DNA of 64,000 nucleotides from Microbacterium sp. SORGH_AS_0862 (GCF_030818795.1 NZ_JAUTAY010000001.1:1178001-1242000), one strand, 5' to 3'. Numbered from the stretch's first letter, positions 7,769 through 18,924 are shown. The notes: generated by a model from the letters alone, not told the origin. Numbers and translations are program-made.

Positions 7769-9727
7769 CTATCGCCGTCGCTCGAAGGCGGCGCGAAGGC
7801 TCCGCAGCAGCAGGAGCAGCCCGCCGAGGCCGACCACCGCACCGAGGAACGGGAACAGCGGCACCTGCGCGGTGAGGTGCGGCCCCGCATCCGAGACGCC
7901 CAGCAGGACCGCGGAGATCACGAGGGCGATGCCGACCAGCGTCGTGGTGAAGCGTGAGAACAGCTGTTCCACGAACCCGCGACCGGTCGCGTCGTCGAAG
8001 CTGCGCAGGCGCACCGAGAACGTGCCGTCCTCGAGCTGCTGGCTGAGGGTGGAGAGCGTTCGCGGCAGTCGCCGCAGCTGCTCTCCCACGATCGCCGCCT
8101 GCGTCTGCGCCGTGAGCGCGAACCCCTTCGGCGACGTCAGCGCGCGCGTGAAGGCGGGCGCCTGCGACAACGCTCGGCCGACCATGTCGTAGTCGTGACG
8201 CAGGCGCCGCAGCGAACCCTCGAGCGAGGCGAGTGTGCGAAAGACCAGCAGGAGCGAGGGCGGCAGGGCGAGGCGATGGTGGCGCATGACGTCCACGAGG
8301 GCCGCGAACACGTTCTGGTCGACCCCCGCGTTGTGCATACGGGTGAGGATCACGCCGATGTCGTGCTGCAGCGCGACCTGGTCGAAGGTGTCGGTGTCGG
8401 GCGGTGTCACCAGCATCAGGACGATGTCGGTCGCGGCGACGTCGTCCTCGTTCGCGATCGCCACCAGCAGCGGCAGCAGCAGGCGGCGCATGCTCTTCTC
8501 GAGCACCCCCACGGAGCCGAAGTCGATGAGGGTGACCGTGCCGTCGGCCGCGAGCATGAGGTTGCCCGGATGCAGATCGGCGTGGAAGACGCCCCGGACC
8601 GCGATCTGCTCGAAGACGGCGTCGACGACCGCGTCGGCGATCCTGGTCGCCGCATCCGGGTCGAGCGTCGAGGCGTCGACGTGGCCGAACGGGATGCCCT
8701 CGGCGCGCTCCTGCACGAGCATCTGCGCGGTCGTGTACTGCGCGAAGACCTTCGGCACGGCGAGCGGCGTGAGCTTCGAGCGGGCCGCCGCCCCCCGCAG
8801 CATCTCGGTGTTGGCCGCCTCGATGCGGTAGTCCAGCTCCTCCCGCAGCGATCTGGCGAACTCCGCGGCCAGCGCCGTCACGCCGTAGTCGCGCGCCCAC
8901 GTGGTGTGGCGCTCCGCATCCGCGGCGAGCCGTTCGACGATGTCGAGGTCGGTCGCCACCTGGGCGCGTGCGCTCGGCCGCTGGATCTTGATCACGACCT
9001 CCTCGCCGTCGTGCAGCGTCGCCGCGTGCACCTGCGCGACGGATGCGGCCGCCAGCGGCGTCTCGTCGACGCGCGCGAAGACCTCCTCGAGAGGCCGGCC
9101 GAGCTGCGTCTCGATCGCGTGACGCGCCTCGGTCCAGGAAATCGGCACGGTCTCCATCTGCAGCGTCGACAGGGCGGTCGTGAACTCCGGCGGCAGCACG
9201 TCGTCGCGAGCGGAGAGCACCTGCCCGATCTTGATGAAGGTGACGCCGGCGTCGTTCAGCGCGGCGACGATGGCCGCCGGCAGCTCTTCGCGATCGGGCC
9301 GATGCCGGCCGCGATACACGCCGAGTCCGTGCCGTGACGCGATCGCGATGATCTCGGCGTAGCGGCGCGCGCGGTCGCGGCGACGGAACATCTCCCGCAC
9401 CACGACCACCGGGTTGCGCAGCGGCCGGGTCGGCCAGAGGAACTCGAGCGCGACGATCGCGATGACGTCGATCGCGAACAGCCACCCGATGGTCAGCAGC
9501 AGGAACAGCGCGCCGATCGCGTCGTTGACCGTGAGGACATCGCCGTCGACGACGTCCGCCTGCTGCAGGGCCCACAGCGCCAGCGGGGCACCGGCGATCA
9601 CCACGAGCACTCCGGTCACGAACGGACGGATCCATCCGATCGGCATACCCAGGAGCCGGCGCGCGACCCACGCCGCGACGCTCGCGAACACGAGGACGAA
9701 CAGAATCACCCACACGATCTGCGGCAT
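7769..9727 (-). CDS. AarF/UbiB family atypical kinase (ABC1 family)
   Basis: Membrane-associated ABC1/ADCK-type protein kinase-like protein of 652 residues. Visible elements are an N-terminal membrane segment (residues 5-20), the KIQRPS lysine strand, the HADLHPGNLML catalytic-like loop and the LIDFG metal loop, and two C-terminal membrane helices. In other bacteria UbiB supports quinone biosynthesis; Actinobacteria use menaquinone, so a role in isoprenoid lipid handling is the safest inference. GGGAGGG precedes ATG 9727. Confidence 0.9.
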   Translation of the reverse strand: MPQIVWVILFVLVFASVAAWVARRLLGMPIGWIRPFVTGVLVVIAGAPLALWALQQADVVDGDVLTVNDAIGALFLLLTIGWLFAIDVIAIVALEFLWPTRPLRNPVVVVREMFRRRDRARRYAEIIAIASRHGLGVYRGRHRPDREELPAAIVAALNDAGVTFIKIGQVLSARDDVLPPEFTTALSTLQMETVPISWTEARHAIETQLGRPLEEVFARVDETPLAAASVAQVHAATLHDGEEVVIKIQRPSARAQVATDLDIVERLAADAERHTTWARDYGVTALAAEFARSLREELDYRIEAANTEMLRGAAARSKLTPLAVPKVFAQYTTAQMLVQERAEGIPFGHVDASTLDPDAATRIADAVVDAVFEQIAVRGVFHADLHPGNLMLAADGTVTLIDFGSVGVLEKSMRRLLLPLLVAIANEDDVAATDIVLMLVTPPDTDTFDQVALQHDIGVILTRMHNAGVDQNVFAALVDVMRHHRLALPPSLLLVFRTLASLEGSLRRLRHDYDMVGRALSQAPAFTRALTSPKGFALTAQTQAAIVGEQLRRLPRTLSTLSQQLEDGTFSVRLRSFDDATGRGFVEQLFSRFTTTLVGIALVISAVLLGVSDAGPHLTAQVPLFPFLGAVVGLGGLLLLLRSLRAAFERRR

Positions 9728-9794
9728 CGCACCCTCCCCTGTGCGACGACGCTATCGCGTCGGGCGCGAGATCGGGGTGGCTATCTGTGACGGA

Positions 9795-11048
9795 TCAGTC
9801 GACCGGGGTCGCTGCGGCGACCGCCTGGTCCTCCTCGGTGGCCACGAGCTGCCCGCACGCCCCGTCGATCTCCTTGCCGCGGGTGTCGCGCAGCGTCGTC
9901 GGGATGCCGGCATCGTTCAGGCGCCGCACGAACTCGTTCTGCACGGAGCGCTCGGACGAGGTCCACACCGATCCGGGCGTCGGGTTCAGCGGGATCGGGT
10001 TCACGTGCACCCAGCCGCGACCGCGCGCGTTGAGCTTCTCGGCCAGCAGATCCGCGCGCCAGGCGTGGTCGTTCATGTCCTTGATCAGCGCGTACTCGAT
10101 CGACACGCGCCGTCCCGTCTTCTCGAAGTAGCCGCGCGCGGCGTCGAGCACCTCGTCGACCTTCCAGCGCGAGTTCACCGGGATGAGTTCGTCGCGCAGC
10201 TGATCGTCGGGCGCGTGCAGCGACAGGGCGAAGGTCACCGGGATGTCCTCGTCCGCGAGCTTGCGGATGGCGGGAGCGAGCCCCACGGTCGAGACCGTGA
10301 TGCCGCGTGCGCTCATGGCCAGCCCGTGCTTCTTGTCGGTCATGACACGCACCGCGTGCATGACGCGGGCGTAGTTCGCCAGCGGCTCCCCCATGCCCAT
10401 GAACACGATGTTGGTGACGCGCTCATCCGGATGCTCGGCGGGTCCGAGGCCCCCGTCGCGGATCAGCCGGTTGGCGCGCACGATCTGCTCGACGATCTCC
10501 GCGGCGCTCATGTTGCGGGTCAGTCCCGCTTGACCTGTCGCGCAGAAGGGGCAGTTCATGCCGCATCCGGCCTGCGACGACACGCACAGCGTGATGCGAC
10601 CGGGGTAGCGCATGAGAACGGATTCGACGAGGGCGCCGTCGTGCAGCTTCCAGAGGAACTTGATCGTGTCGCCGCGGTCCGTCTCGAGCCGGCGAACCTC
10701 GGTGAGAAGCGGGGGCAGCAGACCCGCCACGAGCTCCTCGCGACCGGATGCGGGAAGATCCGTCATGAGCGCGGGATCGCTCGTGTAGTGCGTGAAGTAG
10801 TGCTTCTCGAGCTGCGCCGCGCGGAACTTCGGGAACCCGAGCTCGACGAGCTTCTCCGCGCGCTGCTCGTGCGTGAGGTCGGCCAGGTGCACGGGCGGCT
10901 TGCCGCGCTTGGGGCTGGCGAACTGCAGGAGCGGCCGGCCGCTCTCGTCCTTCTGCTGCGACCAGCCCTCGGTGCGGGGGCGCACCTGGCGCACGGCGGA
11001 TGCGGCGTCGCGCGGCACGGTCGTGCGAATGGGAGGCTGGTCGGTCAT
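9795..11048 (-). CDS. rlmN: 23S rRNA (adenine-2503-C2)-methyltransferase, also tRNA A37
   Basis: Radical SAM methyltransferase that modifies A2503 of 23S rRNA. The 417-residue protein carries the CxxxCxxC cluster motif as [12 protein letters not shown], followed by the [10 protein letters not shown] segment and a C-terminal GACGQL cysteine segment, all diagnostic for RlmN. The N-terminal ~60 residues are a basic extension common in actinobacterial orthologues. It is divergent from licT with an 82-base gap. Confidence 0.96.
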   Translation of the reverse strand: MTDQPPIRTTVPRDAASAVRQVRPRTEGWSQQKDESGRPLLQFASPKRGKPPVHLADLTHEQRAEKLVELGFPKFRAAQLEKHYFTHYTSDPALMTDLPASGREELVAGLLPPLLTEVRRLETDRGDTIKFLWKLHDGALVESVLMRYPGRITLCVSSQAGCGMNCPFCATGQAGLTRNMSAAEIVEQIVRANRLIRDGGLGPAEHPDERVTNIVFMGMGEPLANYARVMHAVRVMTDKKHGLAMSARGITVSTVGLAPAIRKLADEDIPVTFALSLHAPDDQLRDELIPVNSRWKVDEVLDAARGYFEKTGRRVSIEYALIKDMNDHAWRADLLAEKLNARGRGWVHVNPIPLNPTPGSVWTSSERSVQNEFVRRLNDAGIPTTLRDTRGKEIDGACGQLVATEEDQAVAAATPVD

Positions 11049-11130
11049 ACCTCCCAGGCTACCGGTGCGCGGCTGCCAGGGCCCTGGGCACGACGACCCC
11101 GAAAGACGCTCGCCCCATTAGGATGCACGC

Positions 11131-12060
11131 ATGCCCTCACCCGAAGGGCGCGACGGCGCGCGCGAGAATCACGTCGTCGCGCACAAGGTCCTCAACAACA
11201 ACGTCGTCATCTCCATCGACGAGCACGGCCGCGAGCGCGTGCTCATGGGGCGCGGCCTGGGCTTCCAGCTCAAGCCCGAGGACCGGCTGGACCCGGCGAA
11301 GGTCGAGAAGACGTTCGTCCTCGACTCCGGCGCCGAGGGCGAGCGGGAGCGGCAGCTGCTCACGGATGTGCCGTACCCGGTCATCGAGGCGGTCACAGGC
11401 GCCGTGGACCTCGCCGAACGCGAACTCGGCCATCACCTCGGCCGGCGCCTCGTCATCCCGGTGATCGACCACATCCAGTACGTGCTCGAGCGCCTCGACC
11501 AGGGCGTGCGCATCCCCGCGACCCATATGCCGGAGCTGCGCGTGCTGCATCCGCACGAGTTCCGCGCCGCCGAGCACATGGCCGCCCACATCGGCACGGC
11601 GCTCGAGCGCGAGCTTCCGCCCGAGGAGGCCGTCTTCCTCACGATGCACCTGCTCAATGCCACCCGCGACGAGCCGAACGGCACGGCAGCGCTGCTGTTC
11701 CGGCGGGTACAGCACGTGGCGACCACGGTGGAGACGGGGCTGGGTGTGACCCTCGACGTCGAGAGTCCTGACTACGCGCGCTTCATTCTGCACGTGCAGT
11801 TCCTGCTGCAGCGGCTGGTGTCCAAGACCATGCTGCGATCGAGCGACACGTCGTTCTTCGAGTTCGCCAAGCACAGTTATCCGCGCTCCTACGCGATCGC
11901 CGAGCAGGTGAAGGCCTATGTGCGCGCGGCGACAGGCTCCGACCTCACCGACGAGGAGCTGCTGTACCTCATCGTGCACGTCGAGCGACTTGCCTCGCAG
12001 GTCGGTGCCAAGCCCGACTCGGGCGACGGTGGCGGCGGCATCGAAGAGGTGCTACGGTAA
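11131..12060 (+). CDS. licT: BglG/LicT family transcriptional antiterminator
   Basis: RNA-binding antiterminator for the beta-glucoside genes that follow. Residues about 17-65 are the CAT RNA-binding domain (KVLNNNVVISID, GRGLGFQLKPGD-like), followed by two PTS regulation domains; the first PRD has the IDHIQYVLERL histidine motif. PRD histidines are phosphorylated by HPr and the EII to set activity. The 309-residue product has about 16 extra N-terminal residues compared with typical LicT, but no later start fits. Its target RNA site lies 35 bases after its stop, so regulation is directly supported by sequence. Confidence 0.93.
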   Translation: MPSPEGRDGARENHVVAHKVLNNNVVISIDEHGRERVLMGRGLGFQLKPEDRLDPAKVEKTFVLDSGAEGERERQLLTDVPYPVIEAVTGAVDLAERELGHHLGRRLVIPVIDHIQYVLERLDQGVRIPATHMPELRVLHPHEFRAAEHMAAHIGTALERELPPEEAVFLTMHLLNATRDEPNGTAALLFRRVQHVATTVETGLGVTLDVESPDYARFILHVQFLLQRLVSKTMLRSSDTSFFEFAKHSYPRSYAIAEQVKAYVRAATGSDLTDEELLYLIVHVERLASQVGAKPDSGDGGGGIEEVLR

Positions 12061-12094
12061 CTCGCGCAGGGCGTCGTCGCTCTGCGGACGCGAC

Positions 12095-12123
12095 GGATTG
12101 TTACTGCGGCAGCAGGCAAAACC
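12095..12123 (+). promoter_or_regulatory. Ribonucleic antiterminator (RAT) site for LicT
   Basis: GGATTGTTACTGC, a 4-base loop, then GCAGGCAAAACC closely matches the RAT element bound by LicT/SacT/BglG dimers. Its 3' end (AAAACC) is also the left arm of the terminator that follows, so folding of RAT and of the terminator exclude each other. This is the switch that allows read-through into the PTS and GH1 genes when the substrate is present. Confidence 0.92.
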
Positions 12124-12170
12124 TGAACTCACATCGTCTTGATCGACGGTGAACGAGTTCAGGTTTTTTT
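12118..12170 (+). terminator. Rho-independent terminator controlled by the RAT
   Basis: AAAACCTGAACTC at 12118-12130 is an exact reverse complement of GAGTTCAGGTTTT at 12155-12167, followed by T residues to 12170. It is a classic intrinsic terminator, unusually A/T-rich at its foot for this genome, between licT and the PTS gene. It shares its 5' arm with the RAT site. Confidence 0.93.
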
Positions 12171-12247
12171 GTTGCCCGGAAACGACCCGACCCGGCGCGT
12201 CCCCCACTCGAGTGCCGCGCTGATGCGGCGGAAAGAGGGAGTCCGAG

Positions 12248-14104
12248 ATGGACTACTCGAAGACAGCAGCGGGCGTCCTGAAGGGCGTCGGCGGCGAGGA
12301 GAACGTCACCTCGCTGGTCCACTGCGCCACCCGGCTGCGTTTCGTCCTGAAGGACGAGGGCAAGGCGGATGCCGCCGCGATCAAGTCCGTGCCCGGCGTC
12401 GTCACCGTCGCGCAGGCCGGCGGCCAGTACCAGGTCGTCATCGGCAACGAGGTGCCCGAGGTGTTCGCAGCCATCGGGAAGATCTCCCGGTTCGGCGGCT
12501 CCGGCGACACTGCGGCCGCGGAGGCGGACGCGCCGAAGGGCAACCTGTTCAACCGCTTCATCGCCATGATCTCGGCCATCTTCACCCCGGCGCTGTGGGC
12601 GCTCGCGGGGACCGGCCTGCTGAAGGCGTTCCTCGCCGCAGCCGTCACCTTCGGCTGGATCGACACGACCACCTCGACCTACGTGGTGCTGAACGCCCTG
12701 TCGGACGCGTTCATCAACTTCCTCCCGCTGGCGCTGGCGATCACGGCCGCGCGCTACTTCAAGGCCTCCGAGTTCACGTCGCTGGCGATCGCCGGCGCCC
12801 TGCTCTACCCGGCCGCGACCGCCCTGGTGGGCGCGGAGGGCCTGACCTTCTTCGGCATCCCCTTCACGATGGTCAACTACGTCTCCAGCGTGATCCCGAT
12901 CATCATCGTGGTCTGGCTGCAGAGCCACGCCGAGCGCTTCCTGTACGCGAAGCTGCCCGCGGCCGTCCGCCGCTTCGTGACACCGATGATCGTCGTGCTC
13001 GTGGCCGTCCCGCTCGTGTTCGTCGTCATCGGCCCGATCTCCGCGGTCATCAGCGGATGGGTCGGCTCCGCCATCGGCTGGGTCTTCGCGACCGTGCCGT
13101 GGCTGGGCGGCGCCGTCATGGGCGGACTCTGGCAGGTGTTCGTGATCTTCGGTCTGCACTGGGGTCTCGTGCCGCTGTTCCAGCTCGAGCTCCAGACCAC
13201 GGGGCAGATGCTGCTCATCGCTCCGGTCTTCGCCGCGGTGCTCGCCCAGGCGGCGGCGGTCGCCGGTGTGTGGGTGCGGGCACGCAACAGGAACCTCAAG
13301 TCCCTCGCCGCACCCGCCACGCTCTCCGGCTTTCTCGCCGGTATCACGGAGCCGGCGATCTACGGCATCAACCTCCCGCTCAAGCGCCCGTTCGCCTTCG
13401 GCATCGCCGGCGGCGCGATCGGCGGCGCGATCATCTCCCTCGGAGGCGTCTTCTCCACGGCCTTCGTCGTCCCCTCGGGCCTGGCGCTGCCGGCACTGTT
13501 CGGCAACGGCAACATGGTCTTCCTGGCCCTCGGCCTCGGCGCTGCCATCCTCGTGCCCTTCCTGCTCACGGTGATCGTGGGCTTCAAGGAGCCCGCAGAG
13601 GACGCGGTCGCCGCCGCCGAGAGCACCGACCTCGAGGTCTTCAGCCCGGTTGACGGCACCGTGGTGCCGCTGTCCGAGACGCCGGATGCGGCCTTCGCCG
13701 ACGGCTCACTCGGTCAGGGCGTGGCCATCATCCCCCGCAGCGGCGCGCTCTACGCGCCCTTCGACGCGACCGTCGTGGCCGCGTTCCCGACCGGCCACGC
13801 GATCGGGCTGCGGCACGCCGACGGCGCGGAGGTGCTGATCCACATCGGCATCGACACCGTCAAGCTCGCCGGCGAGCACTTCAGCCTCAAGGTCACGGGC
13901 GGACAGCAGGTGAGCAAGGGCGACCTGCTCGTCGAGTTCGACCTCGAAGCGATCGCCGCGGCCGGTTACGACCTGACGACCCCGGTCATCGTCACCAACG
14001 CCGACCTGTACCCGACCATCGGCTCGCCGGCATCCGGCCCGATCGCGCACGGCGAGCCGCTGTTCCTCGCCGTCGCCGTCGAGCAGGCCGTCGCCGCCAA
14101 GTGA
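12248..14104 (+). CDS. bglF: PTS beta-glucoside transporter subunit IIBCA
   Basis: Phosphotransferase permease that takes up and phosphorylates aryl-beta-glucosides or cellobiose-like sugars. Domain order in 618 residues: EIIB (phospho-cysteine C26 in VHCATRLRF), a multi-helix EIIC from about residue 100 to 460, and a glucose-type EIIA at the end with phospho-histidine H532 in IHIGIDTVKLAGEHF. It lies downstream of the RAT/terminator and is followed by the matching hydrolase, so both are LicT-controlled. Length and domain order equal those of BglP/BglF. Confidence 0.95.
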   Translation: MDYSKTAAGVLKGVGGEENVTSLVHCATRLRFVLKDEGKADAAAIKSVPGVVTVAQAGGQYQVVIGNEVPEVFAAIGKISRFGGSGDTAAAEADAPKGNLFNRFIAMISAIFTPALWALAGTGLLKAFLAAAVTFGWIDTTTSTYVVLNALSDAFINFLPLALAITAARYFKASEFTSLAIAGALLYPAATALVGAEGLTFFGIPFTMVNYVSSVIPIIIVVWLQSHAERFLYAKLPAAVRRFVTPMIVVLVAVPLVFVVIGPISAVISGWVGSAIGWVFATVPWLGGAVMGGLWQVFVIFGLHWGLVPLFQLELQTTGQMLLIAPVFAAVLAQAAAVAGVWVRARNRNLKSLAAPATLSGFLAGITEPAIYGINLPLKRPFAFGIAGGAIGGAIISLGGVFSTAFVVPSGLALPALFGNGNMVFLALGLGAAILVPFLLTVIVGFKEPAEDAVAAAESTDLEVFSPVDGTVVPLSETPDAAFADGSLGQGVAIIPRSGALYAPFDATVVAAFPTGHAIGLRHADGAEVLIHIGIDTVKLAGEHFSLKVTGGQQVSKGDLLVEFDLEAIAAAGYDLTTPVIVTNADLYPTIGSPASGPIAHGEPLFLAVAVEQAVAAK

Positions 14105-15592
<1,488 letters not shown>

Positions 15593-15607
15593 CACCGCCC
15601 GCCGCGT

Positions 15608-15644
15608 GTGCCCACGACCGTCCTCTCGGACGGCTCGTGGGCAC
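15608..15644 (+). terminator. Hairpin downstream of bglA
   Basis: GTGCCCACGACCGTCC pairs with GGACGGCTCGTGGGCAC (one bulged G) around a 4-base TCTC loop, 16 bases after the bglA stop. The long stem is typical of actinobacterial terminators without a U-tract. It separates bglA from the HAD gene, so the latter may have lower read-through expression or its own promoter. Confidence 0.55.
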
Positions 15645-15713
15645 GCGCGCGTGTTCTCCTGCACCACCCACCCCGACGCACCTCTCAGGCGACACCGGGG
15701 AGAATGGATCATC

Positions 15714-16550
15714 GTGACCCCTCCCCGCATCGCATTCCTCGACGTCGACGGCACGATCCTCGATCACGGCACGACGATCGCGCCCTCCACGGTGACCGCG
15801 ATCCGCACCGCCCGCGAGCGCGGCGCCCTCGTCTACCTCAGCACCGGACGCTCGGCCGGCGACATCCACCCCGCCGTGCGTGAGATCGGCTTCGACGGCG
15901 CCATCACCAACGGCGGCGCCTACGCGGTCGCCGGCAGCGAGGAGATCGTCGCCGATCCGATGCCGGCGGATGCGGTCGACCGCCTCGAGCGGTTCTTCCG
16001 CTCCCACGACATCCACTACTTCCTCCAGACCGAGGAGGCCGTGTACGCATCCGCCGAGGTGCAGGCAGCCGTCGCCGCGATGCTCTCCTCGCTGCGCCCC
16101 CGGCCCGCCGGGGACGGGCCGCAGACCGCACCGCAGAGCGCACCCCGCTTCCGGGATCTGGCCACGATCGATCGCACCCGCGTCGCCAAGGCGGTCTTCC
16201 TCAGCGACTCGACGGATGCGGTCTCTCGCGCCCAGTCCGAACTGGGCGACCGCTTCCACGTCGTGCCGGGCAGCATCCCGCTTCCGGGCGGGACGAACGG
16301 CGAGATCGGCATGCAGGGCGTCACGAAGGGTTCGGCGATCACCGCGGTGCTCTCCCACCTCGGCATCGACGCCGACGACGCGATCGGTATCGGCGACAGC
16401 TGGAACGACGTCGAGATGTTCCAGGTGTGCGGCACCGGAATCGCGATGGGCAACGCCGCGCGGGAGCTGAAGGACCTCGCCGACGAGGTCACGACCGCGG
16501 TGCTCGACGACGGCATCCACAACGCCTTCGTCCGCCACGGCCTCATCTGA
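15714..16550 (+). CDS. HAD-superfamily hydrolase, Cof/IIB type
   Basis: Predicted small-molecule (often sugar-phosphate) phosphatase of 278 residues. HAD motif I is FLDVDGTILD with the nucleophilic aspartate, motif II is the STGR segment and motif IV is GIGDSWNDVEMF, with a type IIB cap between. GTG 15714 is preceded by GGGGAG; the in-frame ATG 36 codons earlier reads through the bglA terminator hairpin and is rejected. Position after the beta-glucoside genes suggests dephosphorylation of a sugar phosphate, unproven. Confidence 0.88.
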   Translation: MTPPRIAFLDVDGTILDHGTTIAPSTVTAIRTARERGALVYLSTGRSAGDIHPAVREIGFDGAITNGGAYAVAGSEEIVADPMPADAVDRLERFFRSHDIHYFLQTEEAVYASAEVQAAVAAMLSSLRPRPAGDGPQTAPQSAPRFRDLATIDRTRVAKAVFLSDSTDAVSRAQSELGDRFHVVPGSIPLPGGTNGEIGMQGVTKGSAITAVLSHLGIDADDAIGIGDSWNDVEMFQVCGTGIAMGNAARELKDLADEVTTAVLDDGIHNAFVRHGLI

Positions 16551-16800
16551 CCCCCCCGAGGCCCCTCCCCCTTCCCTCACCCGAGTTGCGTCGCAGTTGC
16601 GCACCCGCGCCACTTTTGCGCACCCGCAGCTGTCATTGACTGGCGCATCTGCGCAGACGTGTGGCGGCACGCGCGCGGCGGACGGTCGCACCCCGGACGG
16701 ATGAGGCACGCCACTGCATCCGGTCCCGGCCCGCATCCTGCCCCGGCCCGTGCCCATGGACCGGCGTGACGGATGCGGCGCGCGTTGCGAGGATGGGTCC

Positions 16801-17388
16801 ATGCGACGCGCACGGATCCACATCCTGGGAGCGAGCGGCAGCGGGACGACCACATTGGGCGCGGCCCTCGCCTCGGCCTGGAGCGTGCCGCACGCGGACG
16901 CCGACGACTACTTCTGGGTTCCCACGGATCCGCCGTTCACCGAGAAGCGGGCGGATGCCGATCGGGTGGCGCTCATGCGGGCGATCTTCGCGCCGCGGCC
17001 GGCATGGGTGCTCTCCGGATCGATGATGGGCTGGGGCGACGGCATCGCCGCCGAATGCGACGCGGTCGTCTTCGTCACGCTGGATCCGGCCGAACGGATG
17101 CGGCGGCTCGAGGCACGCGAGCGGCGCCGGCGGGAGGGCCGCCCCCTCGATGACCCGGCTTGGGACGCCTTCCGGGACTGGGCACGGAGCTACGACGATC
17201 CGACGTTCGACGGGCGGAGCCGAGCGACCCACGAAGCGTGGCTCGCCGCGCTCGGCAAGCCCACACTCCGACTGGACGGCCTCCACCCCACCGCGGACCT
17301 GCTCGACGCCGTCCTCCGTTGGGAACCTGCGCAGCCGGCATCCGCATCCTTCGCGGGTGGAGCGACGAGGAACCCCAGGCCGGGCTAG
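16801..17388 (+). CDS. P-loop nucleotide kinase-like protein with atypical Walker A
   Basis: 195-residue protein beginning MRRARIHILGASGSGTTTLG. This resembles adenylate/shikimate kinase-like P-loop proteins, but the usual Walker A lysine position is threonine (GASGSGTT), a variant seen in a group of uncharacterised small ATPases. A lid-like basic segment RRLEARERRRREGR follows near residue 105. Function unknown. Its TAG stop shares the CTAG at 17385-17388 with the convergent DUF4407 gene. Confidence 0.75.
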   Translation: MRRARIHILGASGSGTTTLGAALASAWSVPHADADDYFWVPTDPPFTEKRADADRVALMRAIFAPRPAWVLSGSMMGWGDGIAAECDAVVFVTLDPAERMRRLEARERRRREGRPLDDPAWDAFRDWARSYDDPTFDGRSRATHEAWLAALGKPTLRLDGLHPTADLLDAVLRWEPAQPASASFAGGATRNPRPG

Positions 17389-18866
17389 CCCGCGGCGGCG
17401 GCAGGAGGACCGGATGCGGGGGGCGCGGGCGCGGTGACGATCGCCGCGCGCTCGTGCCACGTCTTGGCGGTCACCCGGTCGAGAGAGACCTGTCGGCGCA
17501 GGGCGTCGGCCTTCTCGTAGATGGACGGGTCGCCGAAGCTCGTCAGCACCTTCACGAGCACCGGCAGCAGCTCGATCATGAAGAACAGCGCCGCGATCAG
17601 CCAATGCGCCCAGGCCAGGGTCGGCTCGCGCTCGGACAGTCGTTCGAGCGCGCTGATCTGGCTGAGCAACCCGACCGCCTGCGCGTTGCCTCCGGCGATG
17701 GATGCGGCGCGATCGTTGTAGGCGGCGAGCGCGGCGTCGTACTGCGCCTGCGCCGCCGGCAGCTGGTCCTCCGCCTGCTTCTTGTTCTGGTCGGCGGATG
17801 CCGCGGCCGCATCCGTCCCGGCCGCGTTGGCCGAGGTGAGGGCGGCCTGCGCCTGGCTGAGCTGCGTCGCGAGGGCGTCGTACGCGGACTGCGCCTGTGT
17901 GAGCTGTGCCTGGGCGGCGTCCGAGCTCGTGCCCGATCCCTGCACGCCGGTGCAGCCGGCGACGGTGCCCGCCCCCTCGCCTGTCAACTCGCACTGGTAC
18001 AGCGCACGGGCCTGATCGATCACGCCCTGCTGCGCGGCGAGCTGCTGGGTGAGCTGGTCCACGTTCGCCTGCGCGGCCACCGACTCGGCCGAGGTCGACG
18101 AGGTTCCCGCGACGATGCCGGTCGCCGCCTGGTTCTGCAGGGCGGCGAGCGAGGCGGAGGCGGCGTCCAGCGCCTGCTTCTCGGGTCCGTTGGTGACCGC
18201 ATCCTGGTCGGACTGCGCCTGCACCACGTTGGTCGAGTTGACCTCCCGCGCGATGTCGTTGTGGAAGACCTGCAGCACGAGCGGCTCGGCGACGACGATG
18301 CCGATGAGCGCGGCCATGATGACGCGCGGGAAGGCGAGACCGAGCAGTCGCCACACGTTGCGGGTGGAGCGCATCGTGGAGGTGAGGAAGCGGTCGAGGT
18401 TGAAGATGATGAGAGCCCAGATGATGGCGAGCGGCACGGCGGCCCAGACGGCGATCTGCACCCCCGTGACGAGCGCGAAGCCCATCGAGAGGGCGGAGAC
18501 GAGTGCGGTGCCGACCAACACGAAGAACATCTGCACGAAGCGCGGCGTCTCGCTCGGAACGTCGTCGAGCACCTCGCCTTCGGCGCCGCCGAGGACGGCG
18601 AGGGTGCGAGAGAGCGGCTGGCGGGGTCGGCGGCGCGGGCTTCGGCGTTCGCGGACCACGGGTGGCGCCGGGTCCGGCACGGATGCCTCGGGCTGCGGCT
18701 CCTGCTCGGGCTCGTCGATCGGGTCGATCACCTCGGTCGGACCGGTCGCGACGTCCTCGGGAGGACGGACGTCGCTCAGGTACAACGCCTCCTCTTCGGG
18801 CTGCGACTCGAGGTCGATGCGGCCGTCGGAGCCGAAGCGGCCGGGTCGATGCGCGGAGAATGACAC
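17385..18866 (-). CDS. DUF4407 domain membrane protein
   Basis: 493 residues from GTG 18866. An acidic/proline-rich cytoplasmic N-terminus (about 1-100) is followed by membrane helices (about 115-225, containing FNLDRFLTSTMRS), a long Ala/Gln-rich predicted coiled coil outside the membrane, and a last membrane helix near the C-terminus (HWLIAALFFMIELLPVLVK). This is the DUF4407 architecture; function unknown. The stop overlaps the stop of the convergent kinase-like gene by four bases. Confidence 0.8.
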   Translation of the reverse strand: MSFSAHRPGRFGSDGRIDLESQPEEEALYLSDVRPPEDVATGPTEVIDPIDEPEQEPQPEASVPDPAPPVVRERRSPRRRPRQPLSRTLAVLGGAEGEVLDDVPSETPRFVQMFFVLVGTALVSALSMGFALVTGVQIAVWAAVPLAIIWALIIFNLDRFLTSTMRSTRNVWRLLGLAFPRVIMAALIGIVVAEPLVLQVFHNDIAREVNSTNVVQAQSDQDAVTNGPEKQALDAASASLAALQNQAATGIVAGTSSTSAESVAAQANVDQLTQQLAAQQGVIDQARALYQCELTGEGAGTVAGCTGVQGSGTSSDAAQAQLTQAQSAYDALATQLSQAQAALTSANAAGTDAAAASADQNKKQAEDQLPAAQAQYDAALAAYNDRAASIAGGNAQAVGLLSQISALERLSEREPTLAWAHWLIAALFFMIELLPVLVKVLTSFGDPSIYEKADALRRQVSLDRVTAKTWHERAAIVTAPAPPASGPPAAAAG

Positions 18867-18924
18867 TGCGCAAGGGTAGGGGCCCCTGCCTGAGTACCAG
18901 GTGCGAGCGGATGCCTCCGCGCGC

